NCBI GenBank assembly: GCA_013813715.1
Contig: JACCRF010000034.1
Coordinates: 1-64,000 of the forward strand
DNA from: Gemmatimonadaceae bacterium
Lineage (GTDB): Bacteria > Gemmatimonadota > Gemmatimonadetes > Gemmatimonadales > Gemmatimonadaceae
DNA: 64,000 bases
Reading direction: 5' to 3'
The notes under the pieces were generated by a model. The model had not been told where the DNA came from. It worked only from the letters and a program-made list of their open reading frames with translations, and searched no databases. Shown in pieces: positions 29,015 through 38,626 of this stretch. The number at the start of each line of letters is the position of its first letter. Position 1 is the stretch's first letter. A program made the translations under genes and the position numbers.

Positions 29015-29794
29015 ATGAAGAGATGGATTTCCCGGCGCGAAGTACTCGTGCCAATCATCGCCCTTGGGGCCGTGGCTGCCGCAGTCACCGCCGGGTCAGT
29101 CATCGTGAGGGCCTCGGATCACCAGCAGACGGTCTTCACCGAGACAAACCAGCGGTTCGACATCACCGATGTGTACGCCTTTCCAGCCGCGACGGCGGGC
29201 CGTATCGCCCTCGTGCTGGCCACCGGGTCGCCGCTCACACCGGCTCAGACCCCGAGCCACGTTTTTGGCAACATCAGTGAGGAGCTGTATCAGATCAAGA
29301 TCGATCGGACCGGAGATGCGGTCGAGGATCTGGTGTTCCAGATCAGCTTCACGGGCCCGAACAACGCGCAGATCGTCACCGTGCGCGGACCCGCCGTACC
29401 GGCCAGCACGGGGACGAGCAATACGCTGCTGGCAGCAGGCGGTCTTGTCGTCACCGGCCCGACGAACACAATCCTTGGCAGCCCGACCGAGATGCAGGTC
29501 TTCGCGGGTCCGCGCGACGATCCGTTCTGGATCGATCTCGAGCAGTTCTTCAGGATTATCCCCGATCGCAAGCCCGCGTTCGGACCCTTGTCGCAACTGC
29601 CGGATACACCCACGGCCAGCTCGTTCCGTCCGGTTGGCGAGGCAGTGGACTTTCTCAAGGGCATCAACGCGCAGGTCATCGTGATCGAGCTGCCGACCGC
29701 GATGCTGACCGGCGATGGCGTCCACGGTCACGCCTCCTTCCCGAGGTTCGGCGTCTGGGCGACAACCAGTCGCATTAACGCGGGTCTCCTCTAA
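29015..29794 (+). CDS. DUF4331 protein, N-terminal half, exported
   Basis: A 259-residue protein with a signal segment (about residues 10-30). The mature start FTETNQRFDITDVYAF followed by RIALVLATGS and LYQIKIDRTGD is the opening half of DUF4331, whose members usually run to about 450-550 residues in one chain. The function of the family is unknown. The rest of the domain is encoded separately by the next gene, 40 bases on. I take ATG 29015, not an upstream one, because of the AGGAGA site and the signal peptide. Confidence 0.8.
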   Translation: MKRWISRREVLVPIIALGAVAAAVTAGSVIVRASDHQQTVFTETNQRFDITDVYAFPAATAGRIALVLATGSPLTPAQTPSHVFGNISEELYQIKIDRTGDAVEDLVFQISFTGPNNAQIVTVRGPAVPASTGTSNTLLAAGGLVVTGPTNTILGSPTEMQVFAGPRDDPFWIDLEQFFRIIPDRKPAFGPLSQLPDTPTASSFRPVGEAVDFLKGINAQVIVIELPTAMLTGDGVHGHASFPRFGVWATTSRINAGLL

Positions 29795-29834
29795 AGCCAC
29801 CTTCCCCGACATCACTAACAGGAGAGAATTGCAT

Positions 29835-30419
29835 ATGTTGAACATGAAGAACCGGGCCGGAGCGGCGGCGGTCGCGCTTGCTTTCGCGGCACTGGGATGC
29901 AACGAAGGCGGCAGTACGCAGAGCATCGCCAGCCCTGAGGGCGCCAGTCAGCTGCAACAGCAGGTCACCTACGTACAGGTCGAGGAACTCGGCAACCCAC
30001 TCGTGAGCGAGGTTACGATCGTGAAGGCGAATCATGTCCTTTATGATGCGACCCAGCCGTACAACACGGCCACGTTCAGGCCGGAAACCGAGGCGTTCAT
30101 CACGGGCGTCGCGGGAAGGCCACAATCGCTTGCGACGCTGCTCGGCAGCGTGCTTTACCCCGACATCCTGATCGTCGACACCAGCAAGAGTCCGGCGACC
30201 GCAGGCTGGCTCTCGTGGGCGCTCGCGGGAGGGTGGGGTGGGCGGAAGCTTCAGGACGACGTAGTCGATATCGGACTGACAGCGATCTTCAGCACGCTGC
30301 TCGCGACGGAGGGACATAGTTGCGCGCCGTTCCAGCTTCCCCTCTGTACCGACAATGTACCTTTCAATGACAAGCCGTTCCTGGGCGTCTTCCCATACGT
30401 GGCGGCGCCGCACGTCTAG
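29835..30419 (+). CDS. DUF4331 C-terminal half, lipoprotein
   Basis: The 194-residue product has a lipoprotein signal ending AALGC (Cys near residue 20 from the ATG at 29835), and AGGAGAG lies 8 bases before that ATG. The mature part starts its conserved region with ELGNPLVSEVTIVKA and ends with GGRKLQDDVVDI, which are in the second half of full-length DUF4331 proteins. It therefore seems to be the partner of the gene before it. Both have export signals, so the halves could pair outside the inner membrane. Confidence 0.75.
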   Translation: MLNMKNRAGAAAVALAFAALGCNEGGSTQSIASPEGASQLQQQVTYVQVEELGNPLVSEVTIVKANHVLYDATQPYNTATFRPETEAFITGVAGRPQSLATLLGSVLYPDILIVDTSKSPATAGWLSWALAGGWGGRKLQDDVVDIGLTAIFSTLLATEGHSCAPFQLPLCTDNVPFNDKPFLGVFPYVAAPHV

Positions 30420-30461
30420 AGGCGGTGTTGCAGGGTGTGGCATGATGAACGGGTACTGGTG

Positions 30462-30500
30462 GCGCCGGCTGATCTTTCAACTTGAGAGATCAGCCGGCGC
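30462..30500 (+). terminator. Long hairpin after the DUF4331 pair
   Basis: Bases 30462-30475 pair perfectly with 30487-30500 (GCGCCGGCTGATCT and its complement), and pairing continues inward with one mismatch. It follows the stop by about 40 bases and precedes the TPR gene. No T run follows, so termination may depend on another factor. Confidence 0.55.
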
Positions 30501-30524
30501 AGTCACATCCGCTCGCATTTCGAT

Positions 30525-31847
30525 ATGAGTCGGTGGCGCTGGGGAGTCCTGCTCCTTGGTGTCGCGGTTGTCGTTGCGGCGGCGTGGTTCGGAAACCGCG
30601 CCCGCAGCGCGACGCAGCGAAATCGAGCAACGGCGGCGGCCGATTCTGCGGCAGCTGATGAGCATTCCCGGCGCGACCGGGACATCGTGTTCTACGAACG
30701 GCGTGCCGCCGCCGACCCGATCAGTGCAGGCGACCGCGCGCAACTCGCCGCTCTTTACCTCCGACGCGCACGCGAGGGCGGCGACTACGGCGACGTCCTG
30801 CGCGCCGAAGAGCTCGCGCGGGAATCGCTGACACTTCGATCAACGCACAACGCCGACGTAAACGCGACTCTCATATTGAGCCTGATGGAGCAGCACCGCT
30901 TCGCCGAGGCCCGCGACGTTGGCCGCAGGCTCGTGGCGGAGAATCCGTCGAACACGGGCTATCGCGCGCTCCTTGGCGAAGTCAGTCTCGAGGTCGGTGA
31001 CTACGCGGGGGCACGTGCAGCGTTCGATTCACTGCCGCTCGATTCGCGCACGAGCTTCAACATCGCGCCACGGCTCGCGCGATGGCTCGAAATACTGGGA
31101 AACAATCGCGGTGCGCGGCGGATCCTTTATCGAGCAATGGCGGCCGCCGATTCGAGCCCCGACCTTTCGCGCGAGCAGGTGGCGTGGTTTCATCTTCGGG
31201 TTGGCGACATCGAGATGCGGAACGGTCGTCTGCGTGGCGCCGAAAGCGCGTTGAGGTCGGGGCGCGACGTGATGCCCCAGGACTACCGGCTGATGGCGGC
31301 GCAGGCGCGACTCGCGGCGTTGAAAGGCGATTGGCGGCGAGCGATCTCGCTGGGCGACAGCTCGATCGCGATCTCGCTCGATCCGGGTACACTCGGCTTG
31401 ATTGGAGACGCGTACCTGGCGCTGGGAGACAGTGTCAAGGCGCGCGAGTACATGAAGACGATGGAGGTCGCGATTGCCGCGGAGCCCGGAGCGTACCATC
31501 GAGCCTCCGGTCTGCATCTTCTCGACCGCGGCGAACAGGTGGACGAGGTCGCGGCCAGGGCACGCGAAGAGATCGCGACACGCAAGGACATCTACGGCTT
31601 CGATCTGCTGGCGTGGGCGCTCCACAAGCAGGGCAGGCACCGCGAGGCGCTCCAGGCGATGACCCAGGCGCTTCGACTCGGCACGCGCGACGCGAGCCTC
31701 TTCTATCACGCGGGGATGATTCATCGCGCGCTCGGAAGCGACGCGAACGCGGCGACCTATCTGAAGGCTGCGCTCGACGTCAATCCGTTCTTCGACCCGC
31801 GACATCCGCGGACGGCACGAGCGGTACTCGATTCCCTCGAACGATAG
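30525..31847 (+). CDS. Membrane-anchored TPR protein
   Basis: The 440-residue protein has one N-terminal membrane helix (about residues 5-22, WGVLLLGVAVVVAAAWF) and then helical repeats of TPR type through to the end; a clear example is AYLALGDSVKAREYMKTME and another is LAWALHKQGRHREALQAM. Such proteins serve as scaffolds. It follows the DUF4331 pair with a hairpin between, so co-regulation is possible but not shown. No enzyme domain is seen. Confidence 0.85.
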   Translation: MSRWRWGVLLLGVAVVVAAAWFGNRARSATQRNRATAAADSAAADEHSRRDRDIVFYERRAAADPISAGDRAQLAALYLRRAREGGDYGDVLRAEELARESLTLRSTHNADVNATLILSLMEQHRFAEARDVGRRLVAENPSNTGYRALLGEVSLEVGDYAGARAAFDSLPLDSRTSFNIAPRLARWLEILGNNRGARRILYRAMAAADSSPDLSREQVAWFHLRVGDIEMRNGRLRGAESALRSGRDVMPQDYRLMAAQARLAALKGDWRRAISLGDSSIAISLDPGTLGLIGDAYLALGDSVKAREYMKTMEVAIAAEPGAYHRASGLHLLDRGEQVDEVAARAREEIATRKDIYGFDLLAWALHKQGRHREALQAMTQALRLGTRDASLFYHAGMIHRALGSDANAATYLKAALDVNPFFDPRHPRTARAVLDSLER

Positions 31848-32080
31848 CGGGTACCCACGGAGCCTCGCAACACAGTGCATGCCCCCCCAAGGCACGTCAA
31901 GGACTTTTCGTCACGATCAGGGAACAGGCTCTCGCCCGCCTTACCGGACTTCGCCGCGGAGCGCTGCATGCGCCCCCAGCGACCTCAAGTCAGACCCGCC
32001 TGGCTGGCCTGCGTTGTGCGACGAGGAGGTTCGACCCCGCGGCTGCCGCGGGGCGCGTACTCAACAAATGGAGCGTAGTC

Positions 32081-32596
32081 ATGGATCGCGGACTCGATTT
32101 TCTGAAAAGCCAGGTCAACAACGCTGTAATGCAGCATCAGGCCTTCCTGCAGGCGCTGGAGGATCACGAAACCCAGGCAGAAGACAGCCGCTTTCGCGAC
32201 CTCTGCAGCCGTCACATACCGAAGGTGCGCGAGCATCAGCGGATGCTGGAGGATTACCAGCAGGTGCTCGGGGCAGAAGCTGGCGCCGGCAAGAAGTTTC
32301 TTGGCTCAATGCTCGGCAAGGCCCGCGATCTCGCCGACGCGGCGCGCGAAAGCGACTTCCTGCGGCTGGTGGGCGACATAGTCATGTCAAGGCAGGCCGA
32401 AGATACGTTCAAGACCTTTCGCGACGGTGGCCGCGCCCTCGCCAACGCACAGCTCGCCGAACTCGGTGAAGTGGGCGAGCGTCACCATGACGAGTACAAC
32501 CGCGAGGCCAACCGCCTCGTGCAGCAGATGTTCGTAGAGCACGTTCGCGGCGTCGAGCCGGGGCTTGCCGAGACAGCCAGCGACGCGCGTTCCTGA
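32081..32596 (+). CDS. All-helical protein, unknown function (ferritin-like length)
   Basis: A 171-residue protein, nearly all helix, with His and Glu spread over four predicted helices (for example AFLQALEDHETQAED, RHIPKVREHQRMLEDY, and near the end GERHHDEYNREA). The spacing recalls four-helix bundles of the ferritin or DUF892 type, yet I cannot place an ExxH set with confidence. The ATG at 32081 is preceded by GGAGCG; the frame extends further upstream antisense-like with arginine-rich sequence, which I reject. It stands alone, followed by a small hairpin. Confidence 0.65.
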   Translation: MDRGLDFLKSQVNNAVMQHQAFLQALEDHETQAEDSRFRDLCSRHIPKVREHQRMLEDYQQVLGAEAGAGKKFLGSMLGKARDLADAARESDFLRLVGDIVMSRQAEDTFKTFRDGGRALANAQLAELGEVGERHHDEYNREANRLVQQMFVEHVRGVEPGLAETASDARS

Positions 32597-32613
32597 GCAC
32601 CTGGTTCGTGGCT

Positions 32614-32646
32614 GACACGGCGAGCGCTCCAGGGCCCCGCCGTGTC
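32614..32646 (+). terminator. Hairpin between the helical-protein gene and dapE
   Basis: GACACGGCG at 32614-32622 pairs with CGCCGTGTC at 32638-32646 around a 15-base loop, followed by CCTTCTTG. It lies 18 bases after the stop and 34 bases before dapE, so it may end the upstream transcript. Confidence 0.4.
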
Positions 32647-32679
32647 GCCCGCACCTTCTTGCCGGTGTAACTTCACGCC

Positions 32680-33675
32680 ATGACCGACGTGGTTGCTCTC
32701 GCCGCTGAGCTGCTGGCCATACCGTCACTGGCGCCAAGCGAAAGCGCGGTGGTGGAATTCGTCTCCCGGTGGCTGATTGCACGTGGCTGGAACGTGACGA
32801 TTCAGGAAGTGACGAAGAACCGCGGCAACGTGTGGGCGTCGCGCGCTGGCCGCGGAGTCACTTTTTCCACGCACCTTGACACCGTGCCACCGCACATCCC
32901 TCCGCGACTCGAAGGAAACCGGCTTTACGGGCGCGGCGCATGCGACGCGAAGGGAATTGCCGCAGCGATGCTCGCCGCCGCTGACCGGCTCGCCGACGCC
33001 GGTGAGGAGCGCATCGACCTCCTTTTCGTAGTGGGCGAAGAGCAGGGCTCGGACGGCGCGCGCGCGGCGAACAATCTTTCGGCGACCAGCCGGTTCCTCG
33101 TCAACGGAGAGCCGACGGAGAGCAGTCTCGCGAGCGGCGCAAAGGGCTCATTGCGGGCAACCGTCCGCACACGGGGCCGCGAGGCTCATTCTGCATATCC
33201 TCACCTCGGCGAATCGGCCATTGAGCCGCTGCTTGCGCTGCTGCCGACGCTCAAGGATCTCCCGCTCCCCTCCGACGCCGTGCTCGGCGAAACGACCGTC
33301 AACGTCGGCACGATTCGCGGAGGCACCGCGGCCAACATTATTCCTGCGCACGCCGAAGCGGAGATGATGATCCGCCTCGTGAGCGATGTTGAGCCAATGA
33401 AGAAGATGATAGAGGACTGGGCTGCGGGTCGCGCGGAAGTTGAGTTCGGCTCATACATCCCGGCACAACATTTCCACACGGTGCCCGGCTTCGAGACAGC
33501 GCCCATGGCATATACGTCCGACATTCCATTGCTGACGCGCTGGGGAAAACCGCTCCTGTTCGGACCCGGGTCGATCCATGTGGCGCACACCCCTGACGAA
33601 TACATAGCCGTCGATGAACTGCGCTCGAGCGTCGACGCATACGAGCGGATCGCCCGCCACCTCCTCTCCGCATGA
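32680..33675 (+). CDS. dapE: M20 peptidase, probable succinyl-diaminopimelate desuccinylase
   Basis: A 331-residue di-zinc hydrolase of the ArgE/DapE/CPG2 group: STHLDTVPPH gives the first His-x-Asp pair, GRGACDAKG the bridging Asp, and VVGEEQGSDG the catalytic Glu pair. Because it heads a run of lysine/DAP genes with dapD (succinyl branch), I read it as DapE, which frees succinate from N-succinyl-LL-DAP; sequence alone would also allow other M20 substrates. The ATG at 32680 leaves no N-terminal extension. The stop overlaps the asd start (ATGA). Confidence 0.85.
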   Translation: MTDVVALAAELLAIPSLAPSESAVVEFVSRWLIARGWNVTIQEVTKNRGNVWASRAGRGVTFSTHLDTVPPHIPPRLEGNRLYGRGACDAKGIAAAMLAAADRLADAGEERIDLLFVVGEEQGSDGARAANNLSATSRFLVNGEPTESSLASGAKGSLRATVRTRGREAHSAYPHLGESAIEPLLALLPTLKDLPLPSDAVLGETTVNVGTIRGGTAANIIPAHAEAEMMIRLVSDVEPMKKMIEDWAAGRAEVEFGSYIPAQHFHTVPGFETAPMAYTSDIPLLTRWGKPLLFGPGSIHVAHTPDEYIAVDELRSSVDAYERIARHLLSA

Positions 33676-34751
33676 CCTCCGGATTACCTCGCGGCGGAAG
33701 GCGCTGGCGAGTCGCAATACTGGGCGCGACCGGAGCCGTCGGCCAGACGTTCATCCGGCTGCTTGCGAATCATCCGTGGTTCGATGTAGTGGAGGTTGCA
33801 GCATCCGAGCGCAGTGAAGGGAAGCGTTATGCGGATGCGGCCCGGTGGCTCGAAGGCGAGATGCCGCAACGCATCGCGGGAATGACAGTGCTTCCCACTG
33901 ATGCCGGCCGTGTGACGGCGCCCATCGTTTTTTCCGCCCTCGATTCGTCTGTCGCCGGCGACGTCGAGAGAGCGTTCGCGGCAGCCGGCAAATTCGTGCT
34001 CAGCAACGCGAAGAATTTCCGGATGGAGGATGACGTGCCACTCGTGATTCCCGAGGTGAACGCAGGACATCTCGCGCTTCTCGACCGGCAACGTCGCGAG
34101 CGAGGGTGGAGCGGCGCAATCGTCACGAATGCAAACTGCGCCGCGACGGTCGCGGCAATGGCGCTGGCGCCGCTGCACGAGCGATTCGAGCTCGACACCC
34201 TGTTTCTGATGACGATGCAGGCTGTGTCGGGAGCCGGGTACCCCGGCGTCGCGTCTCTCGACATTCTCGGAAACGTGATTCCGTTCATCGCGGACGAGGA
34301 GCCGAAGCTCGAGCGGGAAATGTGCAAGCTGCTGGGCCGCTTCGATGACGGTGCGGTCACTCCTGCAGCGATGCGGGTGAGCGCACAGACAAACCGTGTG
34401 GCCGTCGAGCACGGCCACACAGTTTGCATCGCCGCATCGTTCCGTGACCGGCCGACCGCTTCGCTCGCGATCAATGCCCTTCGCGAATGGAAAGGCGCGG
34501 AAGAAACATGGAACCTTCCAAGCCGGCCGGAATTTCCCCTCACTGTCACCGAAGAAGTTAACAGGCCGCAACCGCGTCGAGACGTTGCCGCTGGAGGGGG
34601 CATGACAGTCACCGTCGGGCGCGTGCGGGACGATCCGGTGCTTCATCTCAGAATGGTGGCGCTGGGGCACAACACGATCCGTGGTGCGGCCGGCGGCTCG
34701 GTCATGAACGCCGAGCTGCTCGCCTCCACCGGCCGCCTTGGCGCCGCGTGA
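33672..34751 (+). CDS. asd: Aspartate-semialdehyde dehydrogenase, archaeal/fungal-like form
   Basis: The 359-residue enzyme reduces aspartyl phosphate to the semialdehyde. The nucleotide-binding GATGAVGQ is near the start, and TNANCAATVAAMALAPL holds the active-site Cys; the wording of this block fits the archaeal/fungal branch of the family better than the E. coli one. The C-terminal region with VSAQTNRVAVEHGHTV holds the catalytic His. It lies between dapE and lysC with 4-base overlaps on both sides. Confidence 0.92.
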   Translation: MTSGLPRGGRRWRVAILGATGAVGQTFIRLLANHPWFDVVEVAASERSEGKRYADAARWLEGEMPQRIAGMTVLPTDAGRVTAPIVFSALDSSVAGDVERAFAAAGKFVLSNAKNFRMEDDVPLVIPEVNAGHLALLDRQRRERGWSGAIVTNANCAATVAAMALAPLHERFELDTLFLMTMQAVSGAGYPGVASLDILGNVIPFIADEEPKLEREMCKLLGRFDDGAVTPAAMRVSAQTNRVAVEHGHTVCIAASFRDRPTASLAINALREWKGAEETWNLPSRPEFPLTVTEEVNRPQPRRDVAAGGGMTVTVGRVRDDPVLHLRMVALGHNTIRGAAGGSVMNAELLASTGRLGAA

Positions 34752-36106
34752 TCGTCGTCAAGTTCGGCGGCACGTCCGTGGGCGATGCTGCCGCGATCGC
34801 GCGCGCGGCGGCGATCGTCACGAGCCGGCTGCCGCGCCGGCCAATCGTCGTGGTGTCGGCGCTCGGTGGCGCGACCAACGCTCTGCTCGCGGTGGGAGAA
34901 CAGTCGGCGAAAGGTCACCTGATTGGTGCCCTTCGTGGCGTGGAGACCCTTCGCGAGCGGCATCTCCGCGAATGCGAGACACTGCTTGGAGGTACCGATG
35001 CCGCGGACGACGTTGCGGGCGAGCTGAGCGCGATGTTCGACGAGCTTGCGCATCTGGCGGAGGCGTTGTCGACACTGGGTCACGTTACGCCGCGCTCCCT
35101 GGACGCGATCGCTTCTTTCGGTGAGCAGCTATCCTCGAGTCTGGTGACGGCTTATTTCAAAGAGAGCGGTATCGATGCCGAGTACGTTGACGCCCGGGAC
35201 GTCATGATCACCGATGACAGGTTCACCGAAGCCGAGCCGCTGAGTGAGGTGATCGCCGAGCGCGCGCGGGAGATCATCCAGCCACTCGTGCGTCAGGGGA
35301 AGGTTCCGGTGATGGGAGGCTTCATCGGTGCGACATCGGGCGGCATCACGACCACACTCGGGCGCGGCGGATCTGACTACAGCGCATCGCTTGTCGGCGC
35401 GGCACTCCACGCCGAATCCATAGAGATCTGGACCGACGTGGACGGAATGCTGACGGCCGATCCACGAGTTGTAGACGACGCACGGCTCATCGAGCAGATA
35501 CGATTTGACGAGGCGTCGGAGCTCGCATCGTTCGGCGCCAAGGTCTTGCATCCCAACACGATCGCGCCCGCGGTTCGGCTCGGTATCCCGGTGTTCATTT
35601 ACAACTCGCGTCGCCCCGAAGGCACGGGAACGAGGATCACCTTCGATGCGCCGCACCGGCCGGTCAGTGCGATTGCGGGCAAGAGCGGCGTTACCTTAGT
35701 GAAGGTGACCGCGCCGCGTATGCTCCTCGCGCACGGTTTCCTGAGGCGGGTGTTCGAGATCTTTGAGCGGCATGAAACATCGGTGGACGTCGTGGCGACG
35801 TCGGAGGTGTCGGTGTCGGTGACGATCGATGATCCCGGCCGGCTCGAGGAGTTGCTGCTGGATCTGCGCGCGCTTGGCGACGTCTCGATCGAACGGGATC
35901 GCGGAATCGTGGCGATCGTTGGAGCGGGCATTTGCGACACGGCGGGGGCGATGGGCCGGGCGCTGATGGCGCTCGGGAGCGTGCGGATCCACATGATGTC
36001 GCTCAGTGCGACTGGCATCAATCTCACGGTGATCGTGGACGGGGCGAGCGTCACACCCGCGATTCAGCGACTGCACACCGAATTCTTTGGAGGTGTCAAC
36101 GCATGA
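34748..36106 (+). CDS. lysC: Aspartate kinase, monofunctional
   Basis: The 452-residue protein starts VIVVKFGGTSV, the kinase opening motif, and has GGFIGATSGGITTTLGRGGSDYS as the nucleotide/aspartate region; two ACT domains follow from about residue 305 (LLAHGFLRRVFEIFERHETS, then VAIVGAGICD). It phosphorylates aspartate as the first step toward lysine, DAP, threonine and methionine. ACT domains imply feedback control, likely by lysine. No homoserine dehydrogenase is fused. GTG start overlapping asd; stop overlapping dapB. Confidence 0.95.
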   Translation: MIVVKFGGTSVGDAAAIARAAAIVTSRLPRRPIVVVSALGGATNALLAVGEQSAKGHLIGALRGVETLRERHLRECETLLGGTDAADDVAGELSAMFDELAHLAEALSTLGHVTPRSLDAIASFGEQLSSSLVTAYFKESGIDAEYVDARDVMITDDRFTEAEPLSEVIAERAREIIQPLVRQGKVPVMGGFIGATSGGITTTLGRGGSDYSASLVGAALHAESIEIWTDVDGMLTADPRVVDDARLIEQIRFDEASELASFGAKVLHPNTIAPAVRLGIPVFIYNSRRPEGTGTRITFDAPHRPVSAIAGKSGVTLVKVTAPRMLLAHGFLRRVFEIFERHETSVDVVATSEVSVSVTIDDPGRLEELLLDLRALGDVSIERDRGIVAIVGAGICDTAGAMGRALMALGSVRIHMMSLSATGINLTVIVDGASVTPAIQRLHTEFFGGVNA

Positions 36107-36828
36107 GCACACCGGCGATCGCGGTCATCGGGGACGGGAAGATGGGACGCGCGATCGCCCAGCTTGTCCAGGAGCGCGGCTGGCATCTTACTGCAATGGT
36201 AGGAGCGGCGCAGAACCGCGACGGAGCAGGAATTACCCGGCGCGCACTCGGCGATCCCGACGTCGCGATCGAGTTCACAGAGCCACACGCGGCCGTACCG
36301 AACATCGTCGCCTGCGTACGCGAGGGCCTTCCCGTAGTGGTCGGGACGACCGGATGGTACGATTCCCTTGCGACGATAACGGCGGCTGCCCACGAAGCCG
36401 GAGCATCACTGCTCTGGGCGCCGAATTTCTCCATCGGCGTGACGCTGTTCGTCGAGCTCGCACACGAAGCAGCGCGGATCATGGCGAAGGTTCCCGAGTT
36501 CTCGGCTCACATGGTAGAGACGCATCATTCACTGAAGAAGGATGCTCCGTCCGGAACGGCCATGGCAATTTCCGGGGCGATGGAGGATTTGCTCGGCAGA
36601 CCGCTGCCGGTTACCAGCGTGCGCACTGGGTCAGTGCCTGGGACGCACGAGATTCTCTTCGATGCACCATTCGAACAGATCAGCATGCGTCACGACGCGC
36701 GTGACAGGCGCGTATTCGCGGACGGGGCGTTGCGTGCGGCCGAGTGGCTCATCGGAAAAAAGGGAGTCTTCACCATGCGCGATGTGCTCGGTTTTGCCGG
36801 CGACGACCAGAGTGGGAGGTGGCGGTGA
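36103..36828 (+). CDS. dapB: 4-hydroxy-tetrahydrodipicolinate reductase
   Basis: A 241-residue enzyme. VIGDGKMGRAI near the start binds the pyridine nucleotide, VVVGTTGW is the conserved turn, and ETHHSLKKDAPSGTAM is the family signature with catalytic His and Lys. ATG 36103 overlaps the lysC stop by 4 bases and starts the protein just before the Rossmann strand; a longer frame within lysC is not coding. The next gene, dapA, overlaps its stop. Confidence 0.95.
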   Translation: MSTPAIAVIGDGKMGRAIAQLVQERGWHLTAMVGAAQNRDGAGITRRALGDPDVAIEFTEPHAAVPNIVACVREGLPVVVGTTGWYDSLATITAAAHEAGASLLWAPNFSIGVTLFVELAHEAARIMAKVPEFSAHMVETHHSLKKDAPSGTAMAISGAMEDLLGRPLPVTSVRTGSVPGTHEILFDAPFEQISMRHDARDRRVFADGALRAAEWLIGKKGVFTMRDVLGFAGDDQSGRWR

Positions 36829-37748
36829 TCCGGATGCCTTCAGATTCAAGGGCGAGGCCCCTGTTGCGCGGCTGCGGGACGGCTCTCGTCACACCGTTCA
36901 CGCGCAGCGGTGAGATCGACGAGCCCGCGCTGCGCTCGCTCGTCGAGTGGCAGATCGAGGAAGGGATTCACTTCGTCGTTCCTTGCGGCTCGACCGGAGA
37001 GGCGGCGACGATGACCCTGGCCGAACACCGGCGCGTTGTCGAGATAACGGTCGAGCAGGTGAACGGGCGCTTGCCGGTGGCTGCGGGCGCTGGTTCCAAC
37101 GACACGAAGAAGGCGATCTCCCTCTCAAAAGACATGCGAGCGGCGGGCGCGACGCATCTGCTGCATACGTCGCCGATGTACAACAAGCCGCCGCAGCGCG
37201 GGATTACAGCGCATTTCCGCGCGATCGCCGACGCCGTCGACCTTCCGCTCATCGTATACAACGTTCCAGGCCGCACGGGAAGCAACGTCGAGGCCGCAAC
37301 TACACTCGGGCTGGCGGAGCACGAGAACATAACGGCGGTGAAGGAAGCGTCGGGCAGCCTCGGGCAAATCGCTGAGATAATCCGGAACAGACCGGAGAAC
37401 TTTTCCGTGCTCTCGGGTGACGATGCCCTGACGGTCGCAGTGATGGCGGAAGGCGGCGACGGCGTGATATCGGTGACGTCGAATGTCATCCCGCGGCTGG
37501 CGGCCCGGCTGACCGAGCTCTTCGACGCTGGCGACGTTGCCGGTGTGCGGGAGATTTCCCGGAGCGTGGCTTTGTTTACCGCGGCGGCGTTCGTAGAATC
37601 GAACCCGATACCGACGAAGGCCGCTCTGGCGATGATGGGAAGGATCGAGAATGTGCTGCGGCTTCCTCTGGTGGCGATGAACGAATCGTACACTCTTCTG
37701 CTCCGCGAGGCTCTTCAGGCGGCGGGTGTCAAGGTGAGGTCAGCATGA
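36825..37748 (+). CDS. dapA: 4-hydroxy-tetrahydrodipicolinate synthase
   Basis: A 307-residue class I aldolase that joins pyruvate and aspartate semialdehyde. [13 protein letters not shown] is the substrate loop, [11 protein letters not shown] holds the catalytic Tyr, and TAVKEASG has the Schiff-base Lys. From the GTG at 36825, which overlaps the dapB stop, the protein has about 15 residues before the barrel; the ATG at 36834 is an alternative start. Note that dapB precedes dapA, with both overlapping, and dapD follows. Confidence 0.95.
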   Translation: MIRMPSDSRARPLLRGCGTALVTPFTRSGEIDEPALRSLVEWQIEEGIHFVVPCGSTGEAATMTLAEHRRVVEITVEQVNGRLPVAAGAGSNDTKKAISLSKDMRAAGATHLLHTSPMYNKPPQRGITAHFRAIADAVDLPLIVYNVPGRTGSNVEAATTLGLAEHENITAVKEASGSLGQIAEIIRNRPENFSVLSGDDALTVAVMAEGGDGVISVTSNVIPRLAARLTELFDAGDVAGVREISRSVALFTAAAFVESNPIPTKAALAMMGRIENVLRLPLVAMNESYTLLLREALQAAGVKVRSA

Positions 37749-38626
37749 CAATTGATGCCGGATCATTGAGGTCGGCAGTCGAGCATGCCGTCGCGCGCGC
37801 ATCTGAGGGCGGCGCCACGAATACGCGGTTGATCGTCGACGCGCTACTGGGCGCTCTCGAGCGCGGCGATGTGAGGGCCGCAAAACGCGGCGCCAATGGC
37901 GTGTGGAGCGCGGTCTCGTGGGTGAAACAGGGCATTCTTCTCGGATTTCAGGCTGGGGTTCTCGTCGACATGTCGCCGGCCGAGCCGCCGCGCGCAGACG
38001 GCAGGGAGGCTGTCGCGGGCATGCGGTTTTTCGACAAGGATACGTATCCTCTTCGGCGGCTGGAGCTCGACGATGGAATCCGTGTCGTGCCGGGCGGGTC
38101 GTCGATCCGGCGTGGTGCGTTCGTCGCACCCGGCGTCGTATGCATGCCTCCGATGTACATCAACGTCGGGGCTCATGTGGGCGCCGGAACGATGGTCGAC
38201 TCGCACGCTCTCGTCGGCTCCTGCGCGCAGGTGGGAGAGCGGGTGCATTTGAGCGCCGCCGCGCAGATCGGCGGCGTGCTCGAGCCGGTGAACGCATCGC
38301 CTGTCGTCATCGAGGACGACGTGGTCGTAGGAGGCAACTGCGGCATCTACGAGGGTACTGTCGTACGGGCTCGCGCGGTGATCGCGGCCGGCGTCGTCCT
38401 CACCCGCGGCACGCCCGTGTTCGACCTCGTGCGCGAGACGATCCACCGCGGGAACGCCGAGAGGCCGCTGGAGATTCCGGAGGATGCAGTTGTCGTTCCG
38501 GGCGCGCGGCGAGTGACGTCTGCGTGGGGCGAGAGCCAGGGGCTCTCGATTCAGACCCCTGTCATCGTGAAGTACCGCGACGACAAAACCGACAATGCAA
38601 CCGCGCTCGAGACCTGGCTGAGATGA
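37745..38626 (+). CDS. dapD: Tetrahydrodipicolinate N-succinyltransferase
   Basis: The 293-residue enzyme adds succinyl from succinyl-CoA, fixing the pathway as the succinylase branch. The C-terminal half is a left-handed beta helix of hexapeptide repeats ([47 protein letters not shown]). It is slightly longer than the 274-residue E. coli enzyme. The stop overlaps aroA (ATGA). No gene for the aminotransferase step (dapC/argD) is near. Confidence 0.94.
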   Translation: MTIDAGSLRSAVEHAVARASEGGATNTRLIVDALLGALERGDVRAAKRGANGVWSAVSWVKQGILLGFQAGVLVDMSPAEPPRADGREAVAGMRFFDKDTYPLRRLELDDGIRVVPGGSSIRRGAFVAPGVVCMPPMYINVGAHVGAGTMVDSHALVGSCAQVGERVHLSAAAQIGGVLEPVNASPVVIEDDVVVGGNCGIYEGTVVRARAVIAAGVVLTRGTPVFDLVRETIHRGNAERPLEIPEDAVVVPGARRVTSAWGESQGLSIQTPVIVKYRDDKTDNATALETWLR

